A DNA stretch of 64,000 bases, taken from assembly GCF_963082655.1 (NCBI RefSeq), contig NC_081552.1:96957592-97021591 (forward strand), read 5' to 3'. Below are positions 12,244 through 23,925 of the stretch, piece after piece (position 1 is the first letter of the stretch; each line of letters opens with the position of its first letter). The stretch comes from Stomoxys calcitrans (taxonomy: Eukaryota; Arthropoda; Insecta; Diptera; Muscidae). The position numbers and the translations under genes are program-made. Under the pieces are notes generated by a model, which did no database searches, was not told where the DNA came from, and saw only the letters and a list, made by a program, of their open reading frames with translations.

Positions 12244-13753
12244 CATTTTAATACCCATCACCGAAGGATTGTGGTATATTCATTTTGTCATTCCGTTTGC
12301 AACACATCGAAATATCCATTTCCGACCCTATAAAGTACATATATTCTTGATCAGCGTAAAAATCTAAGACGATCTAGATATGTCCGTCCGTCTGTCTGTT
12401 GAAATCACGCTACAGTCTTCAAAAATAGAGATATTGAGCTGAAACTTTGCACAGATTCTTTTTTTGTCCATAAGCAGGTTAAGTTCGAAGATGGGCTATA
12501 TCGGACTATATCTTGATATAGCCCCCATATCGATCGATCCTCCGATTTGGGGTCTTAGGCCTAAAAAAGCCATATTTTTATTATCCGATTTTGCTGAAAT
12601 TTGGGACAGTGAGTTGTGTTAGGTCCTTCGACGACCTTCGTCAAGTTGGCCCAGATCGGTCCAGATTTGGATATGGCTGCCGTATAGACCGATCCTCCCA
12701 TTTAAGGTTTTAGTCCCATAAAAGCCACATTTATTATCCGATTTTGCTGAAATTTGGAACATTGAGTTATGTTAGGCCCTTCGACATCCTTCGTCAATTT
12801 GGCCCAGATCGGTTCAGATTTGGATATAGCTGCCATATAGACCGATTCTCCGATTTGGGGTCTTAGGCCCATAAAAGTCACATTTATTATCCGATTTTGC
12901 TGAAATATGGGACAGTGAAATGTGTTAGCCCCTCGAAATTTGGCCCAGATCATTCCTGATTTGGATATAGCTGCCATATAGACCGATCCTCCGATTTAGG
13001 GTCTTAGGCGCATTAAAGGCGCATTTATTGTCCGATGTCACCGAAATTTGGGACAGTGAGTTAAGTTCAGCCTCTTGACATACTTCTGCATTATGGCAAG
13101 GATCGGTCCTGATTTGGATATAGCTGGCAATAGGCCGATCTCTCGGTTTTAGGTTTTGGGGCCATAAAAAGCGCATTTATTGTCCGATTTCGCCGCAATT
13201 TGGGACATTGAGTTGTGTTAGGCCCTTCGATATCCTTCTTCCATTTCACTCAGATCGGTCCAGATGTGGATATAGCTGCCATATAGACCGATCTCTCGAT
13301 TTAATGTTTTGGGCCCATAAAAGGCGCATTTATTGTCCGATGTAGCCCAAATTTTTGGGCAGAGAGTTAAGTTAATCCCCTCCACATATTTCTGCAATTT
13401 TGTCTAGATCGATCAAGATTTGCAAATAGCTGCCATATAGCTGATATCTTGATTTATAGACTTGGCCCCAAAAAAGGCGCATTTATAATCCGTTTTTACT
13501 GAAATTTGACACATTGACTTATATTAGACTTTTCGACACCCATGTTGTAAGTGGTTCAGATTGGTTGGTAGATATAGCTTCATAAAAGACCAATATTTTG
13601 TTAAACATAATTGAAGAATGACTTGTACTTATAAGTATTTGGTCCAAATCGGATCATATTTAAATATAACTGCTATGGGACATAAGGTATGCAATTTTCA
13701 CTGGATTTTGATGAAAGGTGGTTTACATATATACCCGAGGTGGTGGGTATCCA
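12244..13753 (+). mobile_element. family B element lacking its 3' tip
   Basis: Starts TTTAATACCCATCACCGAAGG, has the TTCTTGATCAGCG core, GTCCGTCCGTCTGTCTG, and about eight units with GATATAGCTGCCATATAG. It ends at GAGGTGGTGGGTATCC, just before where the palindrome should stand. Family C sequence follows directly, so the terminal ~40 bp were lost or replaced. Confidence 0.88.
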
Positions 13754-14171
13754 AATGCAAATATGTGGCTCAAATGAAACGTATTTGAGATTAGAAAATG
13801 AATTTGATAACCTATTTTGGGGCCATGTGTTTGGGGGACGCCCCATCCTGTAAACTCCTCTTAAGCCAATGGCAATATGGGGTTTAAATAAATGGTATTT
13901 GAGAGAAGAGCACGATGCTGATATTTTTTTAGGGTCATGTATCTGGGAGTACACCTTATATCCAAACTTAAATTCGTAGACCAATAAAGACCATATGGGA
14001 TTCAGATAAAGGCACTTATATTATTAAACTGTTAGTCAAGCGATATGCTATTTTCGTACCATGATATTTCACAAAAAGATCTTAAATTGTCGAAAATAAA
14101 TATTCCAAGGAAACTTTTGTTCCATATAAAGTAAAAGAAGGCGCAGCGGAGCGGGCCAGGGTCAGCTAGTA
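13754..14171 (+). mobile_element. family C, 3' part
   Basis: Runs from a C unit (ATGTGGCTCAAATGAAA) through ATAAAGTAAAAGAAGGCG to AGCGGGCCAGGGTCAGCTAG followed by T. This is a clean Helitron-type 3' terminus. Confidence 0.8.
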
Positions 14172-14638
14172 TAGCTAGAAGAGAGGGCGTTTCTGATGTA
14201 TTTTACGGGCTTAGTGTTTGTGGAACCACCCCAATCCCCAAAACATCCCTACATCGGGCATATTTACCGACCATGTCAATGTGGACCTTGAATGAAAGGT
14301 ATGGGAGGTAGAGCAAGAAATGATACCCACTTTCGGGACCAATTTTCTGGGAGTCTACCCCTTTCCCAAAATTCCCCACAAACAGCAATTTTTACTGATC
14401 ATCGCAATATGCGACTCAAATAAAGGTATTTGGGAGTAGAATACGAATTTGATATCCAATGTAGGACCATGTATTTAGAGCATCGCCCCTTCCCCAAAAC
14501 ACCCCCAAAGGGTACACATTTTTCGACCATGCCAGTATGTGGCTCAAATGAAAGGTATTTGAGATTAGAAAACGAATTTGATAACCATATTTTGGGGACG
14601 CCTCATCGTGTAAACCAATGGCAATATGGGATTTAAAC
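14172..14638 (+). mobile_element. family C, left part of a copy split by family A
   Basis: C units (CGACCATGTCAATGTGG, AAATTCCCCACAAACAGC) run up to GGCAATATGGGATTTAAA, where a family A element begins. The same C copy resumes at 15933 with TAAATGGAATTTTAAGG. Other C copies read continuously here as GGGTTTAAATAAATGGTATT. Confidence 0.82.
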
Positions 14639-15932
14639 AAGTAAAAGCGTGCTAAGTTCGGCCGGGCCGAATCTTATATACCCTCCACCATGGATCGCAT
14701 TTGTCGAGTTCTTTTCCCGGCATCTCTTCTTAGGCTAAAAAGGATATAAGAAAAGAGTTGCTACTGCTATTAAAACGATATCAAGATATGGTCCGGTTCG
14801 GACCATTGGGGCTCACAAAGTAAAATGGAGAGAACGATTTATATGGGATCTGTTTCGGGCTATAGACCGATTCAGACCATAATAAACACGTTTGTTGATG
14901 GTCATGAGGGGATCCATCGTAAAAAATTTCAGGCATATCAGATAATAATTGCGACCTCTAGGGGTAAAGAAGTCAAGATCCCAGATCGGTTTATATGGCA
15001 GCTATATCAGGTTATGAACCGATTTGAACCTTATTTGACACAGTTGTTGAAAGTAAAAATAAAATACGTCATGCAAAATTTTAGCCAAATCGGATAGGAA
15101 TTGCGCCCTCTAGAAGCTCAAGAAGTCAAATCCCCAGATCTGTTTATATGACAGCTATATCAGGTTATGGGCCGATTTCAACCATACTTGGCACAGTTGT
15201 TGGACATCGTAACGAAATACTTCGTGCAAACATTCATTCAAATCGGATAAGAATTTTACCCTCTAGAGGCTCAAGAAGTCAAGACCCAAAATCGGTTTAT
15301 AAGGCAGCTATATCAGGTTATGGACCGATTTGAACCATACTTGGCACAGTTGTTGGGTATCACAACAAAACACGTCGGGCGAAATTCCATTCTAATCGGA
15401 TAAAAATTGCGCCCTCTAGAGGCTCAAGAAGTCAAGACCCAAGATCGGATTATATGGCAGCTATATCAGGTTATGAACCGATTTGAACCATACTTGGCAC
15501 AGTTGTTGGATATCATAACAAAACACGTCGTGCAAAATTTCATTTCAATCGGATAAGAATTGCGCACTCTAGAGGCTCAAGAAGTCAAGACCCAAGTTCG
15601 GTTTATATGGCAGCTATATCAGGTTATAGACCGATATGGCCCATTTACAATACCAACCGACCTACACTAATAAGAAGTATTTGTGCAAAATTTCAAGAGG
15701 CTAGCTTTACTCGTTCGGAAGTTCGCGTGCTTTCGACAGACAGACGGACGGACGGACGGACGGACGGACGGACGGACGGACGGACAGACGGACGGACATG
15801 GCTAGATCGACATAAAATGTCGCGACGATCAAGAATATATATACTTTATGGGGTCTCAGACGAATATTTCGAGTAGTTACAAACAGAATGACGAAATTAG
15901 TATACCCCCCATCTTATGGTGGAGGGTATAAT
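14639..15932 (-). mobile_element. family A element, inserted in family C
   Basis: Complete A structure: CAAGTAAAAGCGTGC and TTCGGCCGGGCCGAA at the left; units with TATGGCAGCTATATCAGG; an extended GGAC array; the CGATCAAGAATATATATAC core; and TATGGTGGAGGGTATAA at the right. Comparison with uninterrupted C copies shows no target duplication beyond shared T/A bases, as expected of a Helentron-type rolling-circle element. Confidence 0.92.
15736..15798 (+). repeat. (GGAC)n microsatellite in family A
   Basis: About 60 bp of GGAC with occasional GACA, longer than the homologous tracts in most A copies here. An expanded mini-me-type GTCY array. Confidence 0.95.
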
Positions 15933-16198
15933 AAATGGAATTTTAAGGAAGAGCGCGATGCTGATATTTTTTCAGGGCCAAGTGTCTAGGGGACCACCTC
16001 AGCCCCGAAATAAGATATCATGATGATCATCTAAACTTAAATTCGTAGACCAATAAATAACTGTTATTCAAGTGATATACTATTTTCGTAGCATGCTATT
16101 TCACTAAAAGGTCTTTAATTGTCGAAAATAAATATTCCAAGGAAAATTTGGTTCTATATAAAGTAACAGAAGGCGAAGCGGAGCGGGCCCGGGTCAGG
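15933..16198 (+). mobile_element. family C, right part of the split copy
   Basis: Continues C from the A insertion to AGCGGGCCCGGGTCAGGTAG followed by T. The terminal CTAG is altered to GTAG. Confidence 0.8.
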
Positions 16199-16218
16199 TA
16201 GTTTCCATATAAAAATAA

Positions 16219-17991
16219 TTTTTATACCCACCACCGACGGATGGGGGTATATTCATTTTGTCATTCCGTTTGCAATACATCGAAATATCCATTTCCGACC
16301 CTATAAAGTATATATATTCTTCATCAGCGTAAAAATCTAAGACGATCTAGACATGTCCGTCCGTCTGTCTGTTGAAATCACGCTACAGTCTTCAAAAATA
16401 GAGATATTGAGCTAAAATTTTGCACAGATTCTTTTTTTGTCCATAAGCAGGTTAAGTTCGAAGATGGGCTATATCGGACTATATCTTGATAAAGCCCCTA
16501 TATAGACCGATCCTCCGATTAAGGGTCTTAGGCCCATAAAAGCCACATTTATTTTCCGATTTTGCTGAAAATTAGAAAAACAAGTTGTCTTAGGCCCTTC
16601 GATATCCTCCGTCCATATGGCTCAGATCGGTTCAGATTTGGATATAGCTGCCATATGGACCGATCCGCCGATTTAGGTTCTTAGGCCAATAAAAGCCACA
16701 TTTATTATCCGATTTTGCTGAAATTTGGGACAGTGAGTTGTGTTAGGCCCTTCGACATTCTTCGTCAATTTGGCTCAGATCGGTTCAGATTTGGATATAC
16801 CTCCCATATAGACCGATCCTCCGATTTAGTGTCATAGGCCAATAAAAGCTACATTTATAATCTGATTTTGCTGAAATTTGGGACAGTGAGTTGTCTTAGG
16901 CCCTTCGACATCCTCCGTCAATTTGGCTCAGATCAGTTCAGATTTGGATATAGCTGCCATATAGACCGATCCTCCGATTAAGGGTCTTAGGCCCATAAAA
17001 GCCACATTTATTTTCCTTTTTTGCTGAAATTTAGAAAAGTAAGTTGTCTTAGGCCCTTCGACATCCTCCGTCCATATGGCTCAGATCGGTTCAGATTTGG
17101 ATGTAGCTGTCATATAGACGATCCTCCGATTAATGGTCTTAGGCCCATAAAAGCCACATTTATTATCCGATTTTGCTGAAATTTAGAAAAACAAGTTGTC
17201 TTAGGCCCTTCGACATCTTCCGTCCATATGGCTCAGATCGATTCAGATTTGGATATAGCTGCCATATAGACCGATCCTCCGATTAAGGGTCATAGGCCCA
17301 TAAAAGCCACATTTATTATCCGATTTTGCTGAAATTTGGGACAGTATGTTGTCTTAGGTCTCTCGACATCCTCCGTCAATATGGCTTAGATCGCTTCAGA
17401 TTTGGATATAACTGCCATATAGACCGGTCCTCCGATTTTGGGTCATAGGCCCATAAAAAGCTACATTTATTATCCGATTTTGCTGAAATACAGTACGTTG
17501 TCTTAAGCCCCTCGACATTCTCCGTCAATATGGTTTAGATCGGTTCAGATTGGAGTATATCTGCCATTTAGACCGATCCTCCAATTTAGAGTCTTAGGCC
17601 CATAACAGCCACATTTATTATCCAATTTTGCGGAAATTAGGGACAGAGAGTTGTGTTATCCCCTTCAACAACCTCCGTCAATTTGGCTCAGATCTGCACT
17701 GAAATTTGACACACTGACTTATGTTATGCTTTTCGACATCCGTGTCGTATATAGTTCAAATCGGTTTATTTTTAGATATAGCTACTAAAAAGACCAATAT
17801 TGTGTTATATAGAATTGAACAATGACTTTTACTTATTAGTATTTGGTCCAAATCGGAGCATATATTGATATAGCTATATATATATAGGTATGAGTTTTGC
17901 ACCGGATTTTGACGAAAGATGGTTTCCATATATATCCGAGGTGGTGGGTATCCAAAGTTCGGCCCGGCCGAACTTAACGCCTCTTTACTTG
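16219..17991 (+). mobile_element. full-length family B element
   Basis: Best complete B copy. Starts TTTTATACCCACCACCGACG; core TTCATCAGCG (one base from the usual TTGATCAGCG); GTCCGTCCGTCTGTCTG; about nine internal units with CATATAGACCGATCCTCCGA; then GAGGTGGTGGGTATCC, the palindrome TTCGGCCCGGCCGAA, and CTCTTTACTTG. The inverted GGTGGTGGGTAT mirrors the start. No open frame of coding quality, so non-autonomous. Confidence 0.93.
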
Positions 17992-18197
17992 TTTCATGAT
18001 GCACTTTACAGACACGATAATTTTATGAGGCGCAAGGAAAGGAAATACCTGTGCACAAAGTTCCTTAAGCCACATTTTCAAAAATGTTGTTATTGCCTAA
18101 TGGTAAAACAAAATGCAATCAACGTTTAAAAAAAATACGGATTTTTTTGAGATCTAGACAGTGCCAACACAACAACATACATAAACTCAAACATAGG
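17992..18197. other. unclassified spacer
   Basis: Low-copy-looking AT-rich sequence with an A-rich run near 18128. No family or gene recognised. Confidence 0.35.
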
Positions 18198-18302
18198 TAT
18201 TCACAAAACTTATTATAGATTTGAAATAGATTTATTTGACAGATTTCCTTAATACAACTGTCAAATAAACCCATTTTAAGGCCTCATTAAGTTTTGTGAA
18301 TA
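18198..18302. mobile_element. small MITE-like hairpin
   Basis: Terminal inverted repeats TATTCACAAAACTTA (18198) and TAAGTTTTGTGAATA (18288) are perfect over 15 bp. A second nested pair, TTTATTTGACAG (18231) and CTGTCAAATAAA (18258), is perfect over 12 bp. About 105 bp, non-coding. No clear target duplication, so the superfamily is unknown. Confidence 0.7.
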
Positions 18303-18349
18303 AGGCCGAAAGACTTTGTTGAGTATTGAGATCCATATAGTTATCCTTT

Positions 18350-18683
18350 TTTTGTACCATTAAGATCCTATCCTTTGTTTGGATGTTAGATCTTCATCAT
18401 TCTCTTGGATTTGGTGTTAGATTGGAGTAGCTTAACTCTTTGCCCGAAAGTGGATATCAGATTCATACTCCACTCCCAAAAACCACATTGAAGCTGCATA
18501 TTGCTAAAGTCGGTATATATGTGTGGTTTCGGGGGAGTTTATGAGGTGAGGCGTTCCTGAAACACGCCTCACCTCATAGGCCACGAAACAGATACAGATT
18601 TGAGCTCATTTTCCCCATAGTCCATAAATATGTGGAGTTTGAGGGGTATGCAGGGGGGGCGGCCACTCACATACTTAGCCCTG
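18350..18683 (-). mobile_element. diverged family C, left part of a copy split by A
   Basis: C-type phrases (CGAAAGTGGATATCAGATTC, CATATTGCTAAAGTCGG, CTTAGCCCTGACC) with a local perfect hairpin at 18540-18578. It is interrupted by family A and resumes at 19374 with ATATCAGCATCGTGCTCC, which follows CCCTGAAA in other C copies. Confidence 0.7.
18540..18578. repeat. perfect 15-bp hairpin
   Basis: TATGAGGTGAGGCGT and its exact complement are separated by TCCTGAAAC. Other C copies carry only one side (GATGAGGCGTC), so this arose by local inverted duplication. Confidence 0.95.
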
Positions 18684-19373
18684 ACCAAGTTATGGTCCGA
18701 TTCGGACCATAAAGGAGTGAATGTTGGAGACCATAGCAGAAGTCATTGTGTAAAATTTCAACCAAATCGAATAAGAATTGGGCCCTTTAGTGGCTCAAAA
18801 AGTAAAATACGGAGATCATTTTATAGGGGAGCTGTATTAGGATATAGGCCGATTCAGACCATATTTGACACGTATGTTGAAGGTCATGGAAGAAGCCATT
18901 GTTCAAAATTTCACCCAATCAGATAATAATTGCGTCCTATAGAGGCTCAAGAAGCCAAGATCCCAGATCGGTTTATATGGCAGCTATATCAGGTTATGAA
19001 CCGATTTAAATTGGATAAAAGTGAAATTGGATAAAAATTGCGCCCTGTAGTGAACTCAAGAAATCAAGATCCAAGATGGGTTTATATGGCAGCTTTGTCA
19101 AAACATGAACCGACATGGCCCATTTACAATGACAACCGATCTACACCTATAAGAAGTATTTGTAAAAAATTTCAAACAGCTACCTTCACTCCTTCGAAAG
19201 TTAGCGTGCTTTCGACAGACGGACGGACTATGGCCGGACGGATGGCTAGATCGACATAAAATGTCATGACGATCAAGAATATATTTACTTAGTGGGGACT
19301 GAGATGAATATTTCAAGGACTTACAAACAGATTGACGAAACTAATATACCCCCATACTATGGTGGAGAGTATA
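18684..19373 (-). mobile_element. diverged, short family A element
   Basis: A-type units (GGCTCAAGAAGCCAAGATCC, ATATGGCAGCTATATCAGG), a shortened GACGGAC tract near 19215, the CGATCAAGAATATAT core and TATGGTGGAGAGTATAA. The palindrome end is missing at the left. Nested in a C copy. Confidence 0.75.
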
Positions 19374-20492
19374 AAATATATCAGCATCGTGCTCCACTCT
19401 CAAATTTCTGTAATTTGAGCCCCAAATGCCATGGGGTGACACGACCCCCAAACATTTGGCCTCAAACTTGGATATCAAATTCGTTTTCTACTATCAAATA
19501 CCTATTATTTATCGCCATAGTAGGCAATCATGACCGGTTTGAAAGGAGTTTAGAGGCGGACCTTAAAGTAATATCAGCATCGAGCAAGAGCACGATTTTG
19601 TTTGAGCCCCAAAGTGTCAAGCATTTTGAAGGAGGCTATATACATATTTATGGCTATGGGTCTCGTTCAGATTCACACTTATTAATTTTTTTGTATTGAT
19701 TATCCACATCCAAAATCATATTTCAAAGCGACTACTTGGGATACTACATTCTTAAAGATTCGCAGGTCCTCCTGTGTCCATCCCAATTTGAGGGTAAAAA
19801 GTGTACTCTACTACCAAAGACCTTTTATTTGTGTACTATTTTATCCTGATCGGCCTCCATATATTGTTTCATATTATTCATATATTATTGTTAATTCCTT
19901 TTTTCGTAGGATCGGCCCTCTGACGCGTACTTTCATTTGAGTACAATATATTCTCCCTCTCGGTAATCCTACTTAAGAGTTTGGTGTTGCATTTATTGGG
20001 AGGAGAAGGTCGATAAGAACCAAACTCTTAAATACCTTTCAGTGATACCCGCATTGCTCAAAGCAGTGAAAGTGTCCTTTAGGGGTTTTTTTTTGGAAGT
20101 GGGGACCCCCGAAAATTAGGAGTGACATTTGTATACCGCATTCGTACTCTACTCTTAAATACCTTTCATTTGATATTCATATTGTCCCAATAGGTACACA
20201 TGACCGTTCAGGTGGGTTTTGGGATGATTATTTCACCATAACATTTTTTACCAATTTCGTGTTTTTGGGGTACCATAAGGTGGCATTCAGAATTTCGCTT
20301 AAATCTGTGCACGCATCTCCGAGATCTTACTTTTTTGAAAATTAGGTTATGGGGGAGGGTCCGCCCCCCTTCGGATATCGAAAAATTTATTTAAAGCTCT
20401 ACCACCTGCGAAAACTTCATGAAAATCGGTTCAGCCGTTTTTAAGTCTATACGGAACAGACAAACAAACTAACAAACAAACAAATAAAAAAA
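19374..20492 (-). mobile_element. diverged family C, right part, with 5' end
   Basis: Continues C units to the conserved stretch AAAATCGGTTCAGCCG and an ACAAACAAAC tail near 20460-20490. The terminal TCTTATATA is replaced by A-rich sequence adjoining the next A element. Confidence 0.7.
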
Positions 20493-21957
20493 AAGTAAAA
20501 GTGTGCAAAGTTCGGGCGGGCCGAATCTTAAATACCCTCCACCATGGATCGCATTTGTCGAGTTCTTTTCCCGGCATCTCTTCTTAGGCAAAAAATGATA
20601 TAAAAGATTTGCTCTGCTATTAGAGCGATATCAAGATATGATCCGGTTTAGACCACAATTAAATTATATGTTGGAGACCTGTGTAAAATGTCAGTCAATT
20701 CGAATAAGAATTGCGCTCTTTGGGGTCTCAAAAAGTAAAATAGAGAGATCGATTAATATGGGAGCTGTATTGGGCTATAGACCGATTCAGACCATAATAA
20801 AGACGTATGTTGATGGTCATGAGGGAATACGTCGTACAAAATTTCAGGCAAATCGGATAATAATTGCGACCTCTAGAGGCTCAAGAAGTCAAGATCCCAG
20901 ATCGGTTAATATAGCAGCTATATCTGGTTATGAACCGATTTCAACCTTATTTGGCATAGTTGTTGAAAGTAAGAATGAAATACGTCATGCAAAATTTCAG
21001 CCAAATCGGATAGAAATTGCGCCATCTAGAGGCTCAAGAATTCAAGACCCCAGATCGGTTTATATGACAGCTATATCAGGTTATGGACCGATTTGAACCA
21101 TACTTGGCACAGTTGTTGGATATTATAGTAAAATACTTTGTGCCAAAATTCATTAAAATCGGATAAGAATTGCCCCTCTAGAGGCTCAAGAAGTCAAGAC
21201 CCAAGATCTGTTTATATGACAGCTATATCAGGTTATGAACCGATTTGAACCATACTTGGCACAGTTGTTGGATATCATAACAAAACACGTCTTGCCAAAA
21301 TTTCATTCTGATCGGATAAGAATTGCGCACGCTAGAGGCTCAAGAAATCAAGACCCAAGATCGGTTTATATGACAGCTATATCAGGTAATGAACCGATTG
21401 GAACCATACTTGGCACAGTTGTTGGATATTATAACAAAATAATTCGCGCAAAATATCATTAAAATCGGATAAGAATTGCGTCCTTTACTGGCTCAAGATG
21501 TCAAGATTCAAGATCGGTTTAAAAGCAGCTATCTTAGATTATTGACTGATTTGAACCATACTTGGTACAATTGTTGCATATCACATCAAAACACGTCGTG
21601 CAAAATTTCATTCCAATCGGATAAGAATTGCGCACTCTAGTGGCTCAAGAAGTCAAGACCCAAGATCGGTTTATATGACAGCTATATCAAAACATGGACC
21701 GATATGGCCCATTTGCAATCCCAACCGACCTACACTAATAAGAAGTATTTGTGCAAAATTTCAAGCGGCTAGCTTTACTCCTTCGAAAGTTAGCGTGCTT
21801 TCGACATACAGACGGACGGACTGACATGGCTAGATCGACATAAAATGTCACGACGATCAAGAATACATATACTCTATGAGGTTTCAGGCGAATATTTCAA
21901 GTAGTTACAAACAGAATGACGAAATAGTATACCCCCATCCTATGGTGGAGGGTATAA
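20493..21957 (-). mobile_element. family A element
   Basis: AAGTAAAAGTGTGC and an altered palindrome (TTCGGGCGGGCCGAA) at the left; many ~153-bp units; a short GACGGAC tract near 21811; TATGGTGGAGGGTATAA at the right. On the plus strand 20638-21096 is open for 152 codons across about three units with a 51-residue repeat (..RSVYMTAISGYGPI). No family of known proteins is recognised. Confidence 0.9.
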
Positions 21958-22330
21958 AAATTCATTAAAATATATTTTTTAGAAAAATTTTTATTAAAAT
22001 TTTGTCTGTAGGAAAAATTGAAATGAAATTTTGCGGCCCAGGCTGATGAGAATTTTACGCTGAATTATTACAATTTTGTCTGTAGAAAAATCTGTGATGA
22101 AGTTTTGTCTTTTAAAATGCTACGTTGAAATTTTGTCATTAGAAAAAATTTCATTAAAATTATCAAAATTTGGTTAAAATGTTCTCTCTGTAAAATATTA
22201 TAAATATAAAATCTTGTTATTTCAAAAAGCTTTTCTAAAATTTTGTTTAGAATGAACTTAATTTATATACTTTTTTTTAATGATTTTGGTGGGGCGCGAA
22301 CTTGAGGGCCCTCCCTGGCTACGTCCCTGG
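21958..22330. repeat. degenerate AATTTTGTCT minisatellite
   Basis: AT-rich block repeating AAATTTTGTCTGTAGAAAAA in degenerate ~35-40-bp units (near 21998, 22070, 22105, 22129), followed by a GC-richer tail containing CCTGGCTACGTCCCTGG. No frame. Looks like the end of an unrecognised element. Confidence 0.6.
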
Positions 22331-22772
22331 CTTCATGTAGACCGATCTCTCGATTTAAGGCTTTGGGGCCATAAAAAGCGCATTTGTTGTCCGATGTCGC
22401 CCAAATTTGGGAGAGTGAGTTAAGTTAAGTCCCTCGACATATTGTATTTCTGCAATACGGCACAGATCGGTCCAGATTTGGATATAGCTGTCATATAGAA
22501 CGATTTAAGTTTTCGGGCCGATAAAAGCCGCATTTATTGTTCGATGTCGCCGAAATTTGGGACAGTGAGTTGTGTTGGGCCCTACAACATTCTTCTTCAA
22601 TTTAGCTCACATCGGTTCACATTTGGATTTAGCTGCCATCTAGACCGATCTCTCGATTTAAGGTTTTGGGGCCATAAAAGGCGCATTTATAATCCGATTT
22701 CACTGAAATTTGACACAGTTACTTATATTAGGTTTTCCGACATCCGTATCGTATATGGTTCAGACCGGTTTA
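22331..22772 (+). mobile_element. family B, internal fragment
   Basis: B units (GATCTCTCGATTTAAGG, GATATAGCTGTCATATAG) up to CAGACCGGTTTATT, where family A starts. Both ends of B are missing. Confidence 0.8.
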
Positions 22773-22773
22773 T

Positions 22774-23576
22774 TGTACCCTCCACCATAGGATAGGTATA
22801 ATAATTTCGTCAATCTGTTTATAACTCCTCGAAATATTCGTCTAAGACCCCTTCAAATATATAAATATATTCTTGATCGTCATGATATTTTAAGTCGATC
22901 TAGCCATGTCCGTCCGCCTGTCTGTCGAAAGCACGATATCTTTCGAAGGAGTAAAGCTATCCGCTTGAAATTTTGCACAAATACTTCTTATAAGTGTAGG
23001 TCGGTGTGGATTGTAAATGGGCCATATCGGTCCATGTTTTGATATAGCTGCCATATAAACCGGTCTGGGTTCTTGACTTCTTCACCCATTAGAGGGCACA
23101 ATTCCTATCCGATTTGGCTGAAATTTTGCATTAGGTGTTTTGTTATGACTTTCAACCACTGTGCTAAATATGGTTCAAATCGGTCCATAACCTGATATAG
23201 CTGCCATATAAACCGATCTGGGATCATGACTTCTTGAGCCTCAAGACGGCGTAATTATTATCCGATTTTGTACAACGGCTTTCTCATGACCTTCAATATA
23301 AGTGCCAAATATGGTCTGAATCGGTCTTCAGCCTGATACAGCTCCCTTTATAAACCGATCTCCCTATTTTACTTTTTTAACCCCTCAAAGGCCCAATGCT
23401 TACTCGATTTCGCTGAAATTTTACACATCGACTTCTTCAATTCAATTAACATAGCAATTCTTTTCTTTTATCCTTTGTTTGTCTAAAAAGAGATACAGGG
23501 AAAGAACACGACAAATGCGATCAATTTAGAGGGGTATATAAGATTGGGCCCGGCCGAACTTAGCACACCTTTATTT
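22774..23576 (+). mobile_element. diverged family A element
   Basis: Starts TACCCTCCACCATAGGAT, core TTCTTGATCGTC, GTCCGTCCGCCTGTCTG, two to three units, then GGGCCCGGCCGAACTTAGCAC near the right end. The same B position (CGGTTTATT) carries another A copy at 57.56 kb. Confidence 0.8.
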
Positions 23577-23925
23577 ATTATACCCATTACCGAAGGATGG
23601 GCGTATATTCATTTTGTCATTCCGTTTGCAACACATCGAAATATCCAATTCCGACCCTATAAAGTATATGTATTCTTGATCAGCGTAAAAATCTAAGACG
23701 ATCTAGACATGTCCGTCCGTTTGTCCGTCTGTCTGTTGAAATCACGTTACAGACTTCAAAAATAGAGATATTGAGCTGAAACTTTGCACAGATTCTTTTT
23801 TTGTTCATAAGCAGGTTAAGTTCGAAAATGGGCTATATCGAACTATATCTTGATATAGCCCCCATATAGACCGACCCGCCGATTTTGGGTCTTAGGCCAA
23901 TAAAAGCCACATTTATTATCCGATT
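23577..23925 (+). mobile_element. family B, 5' fragment
   Basis: TACCCATTACCGAAGGATGG, the TTCTTGATCAGCG core, GTCCGTCCGTTTGTCCGTC and the first B unit, ending at TATTATCCGATTAA. It then passes into A-type units. Confidence 0.85.
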
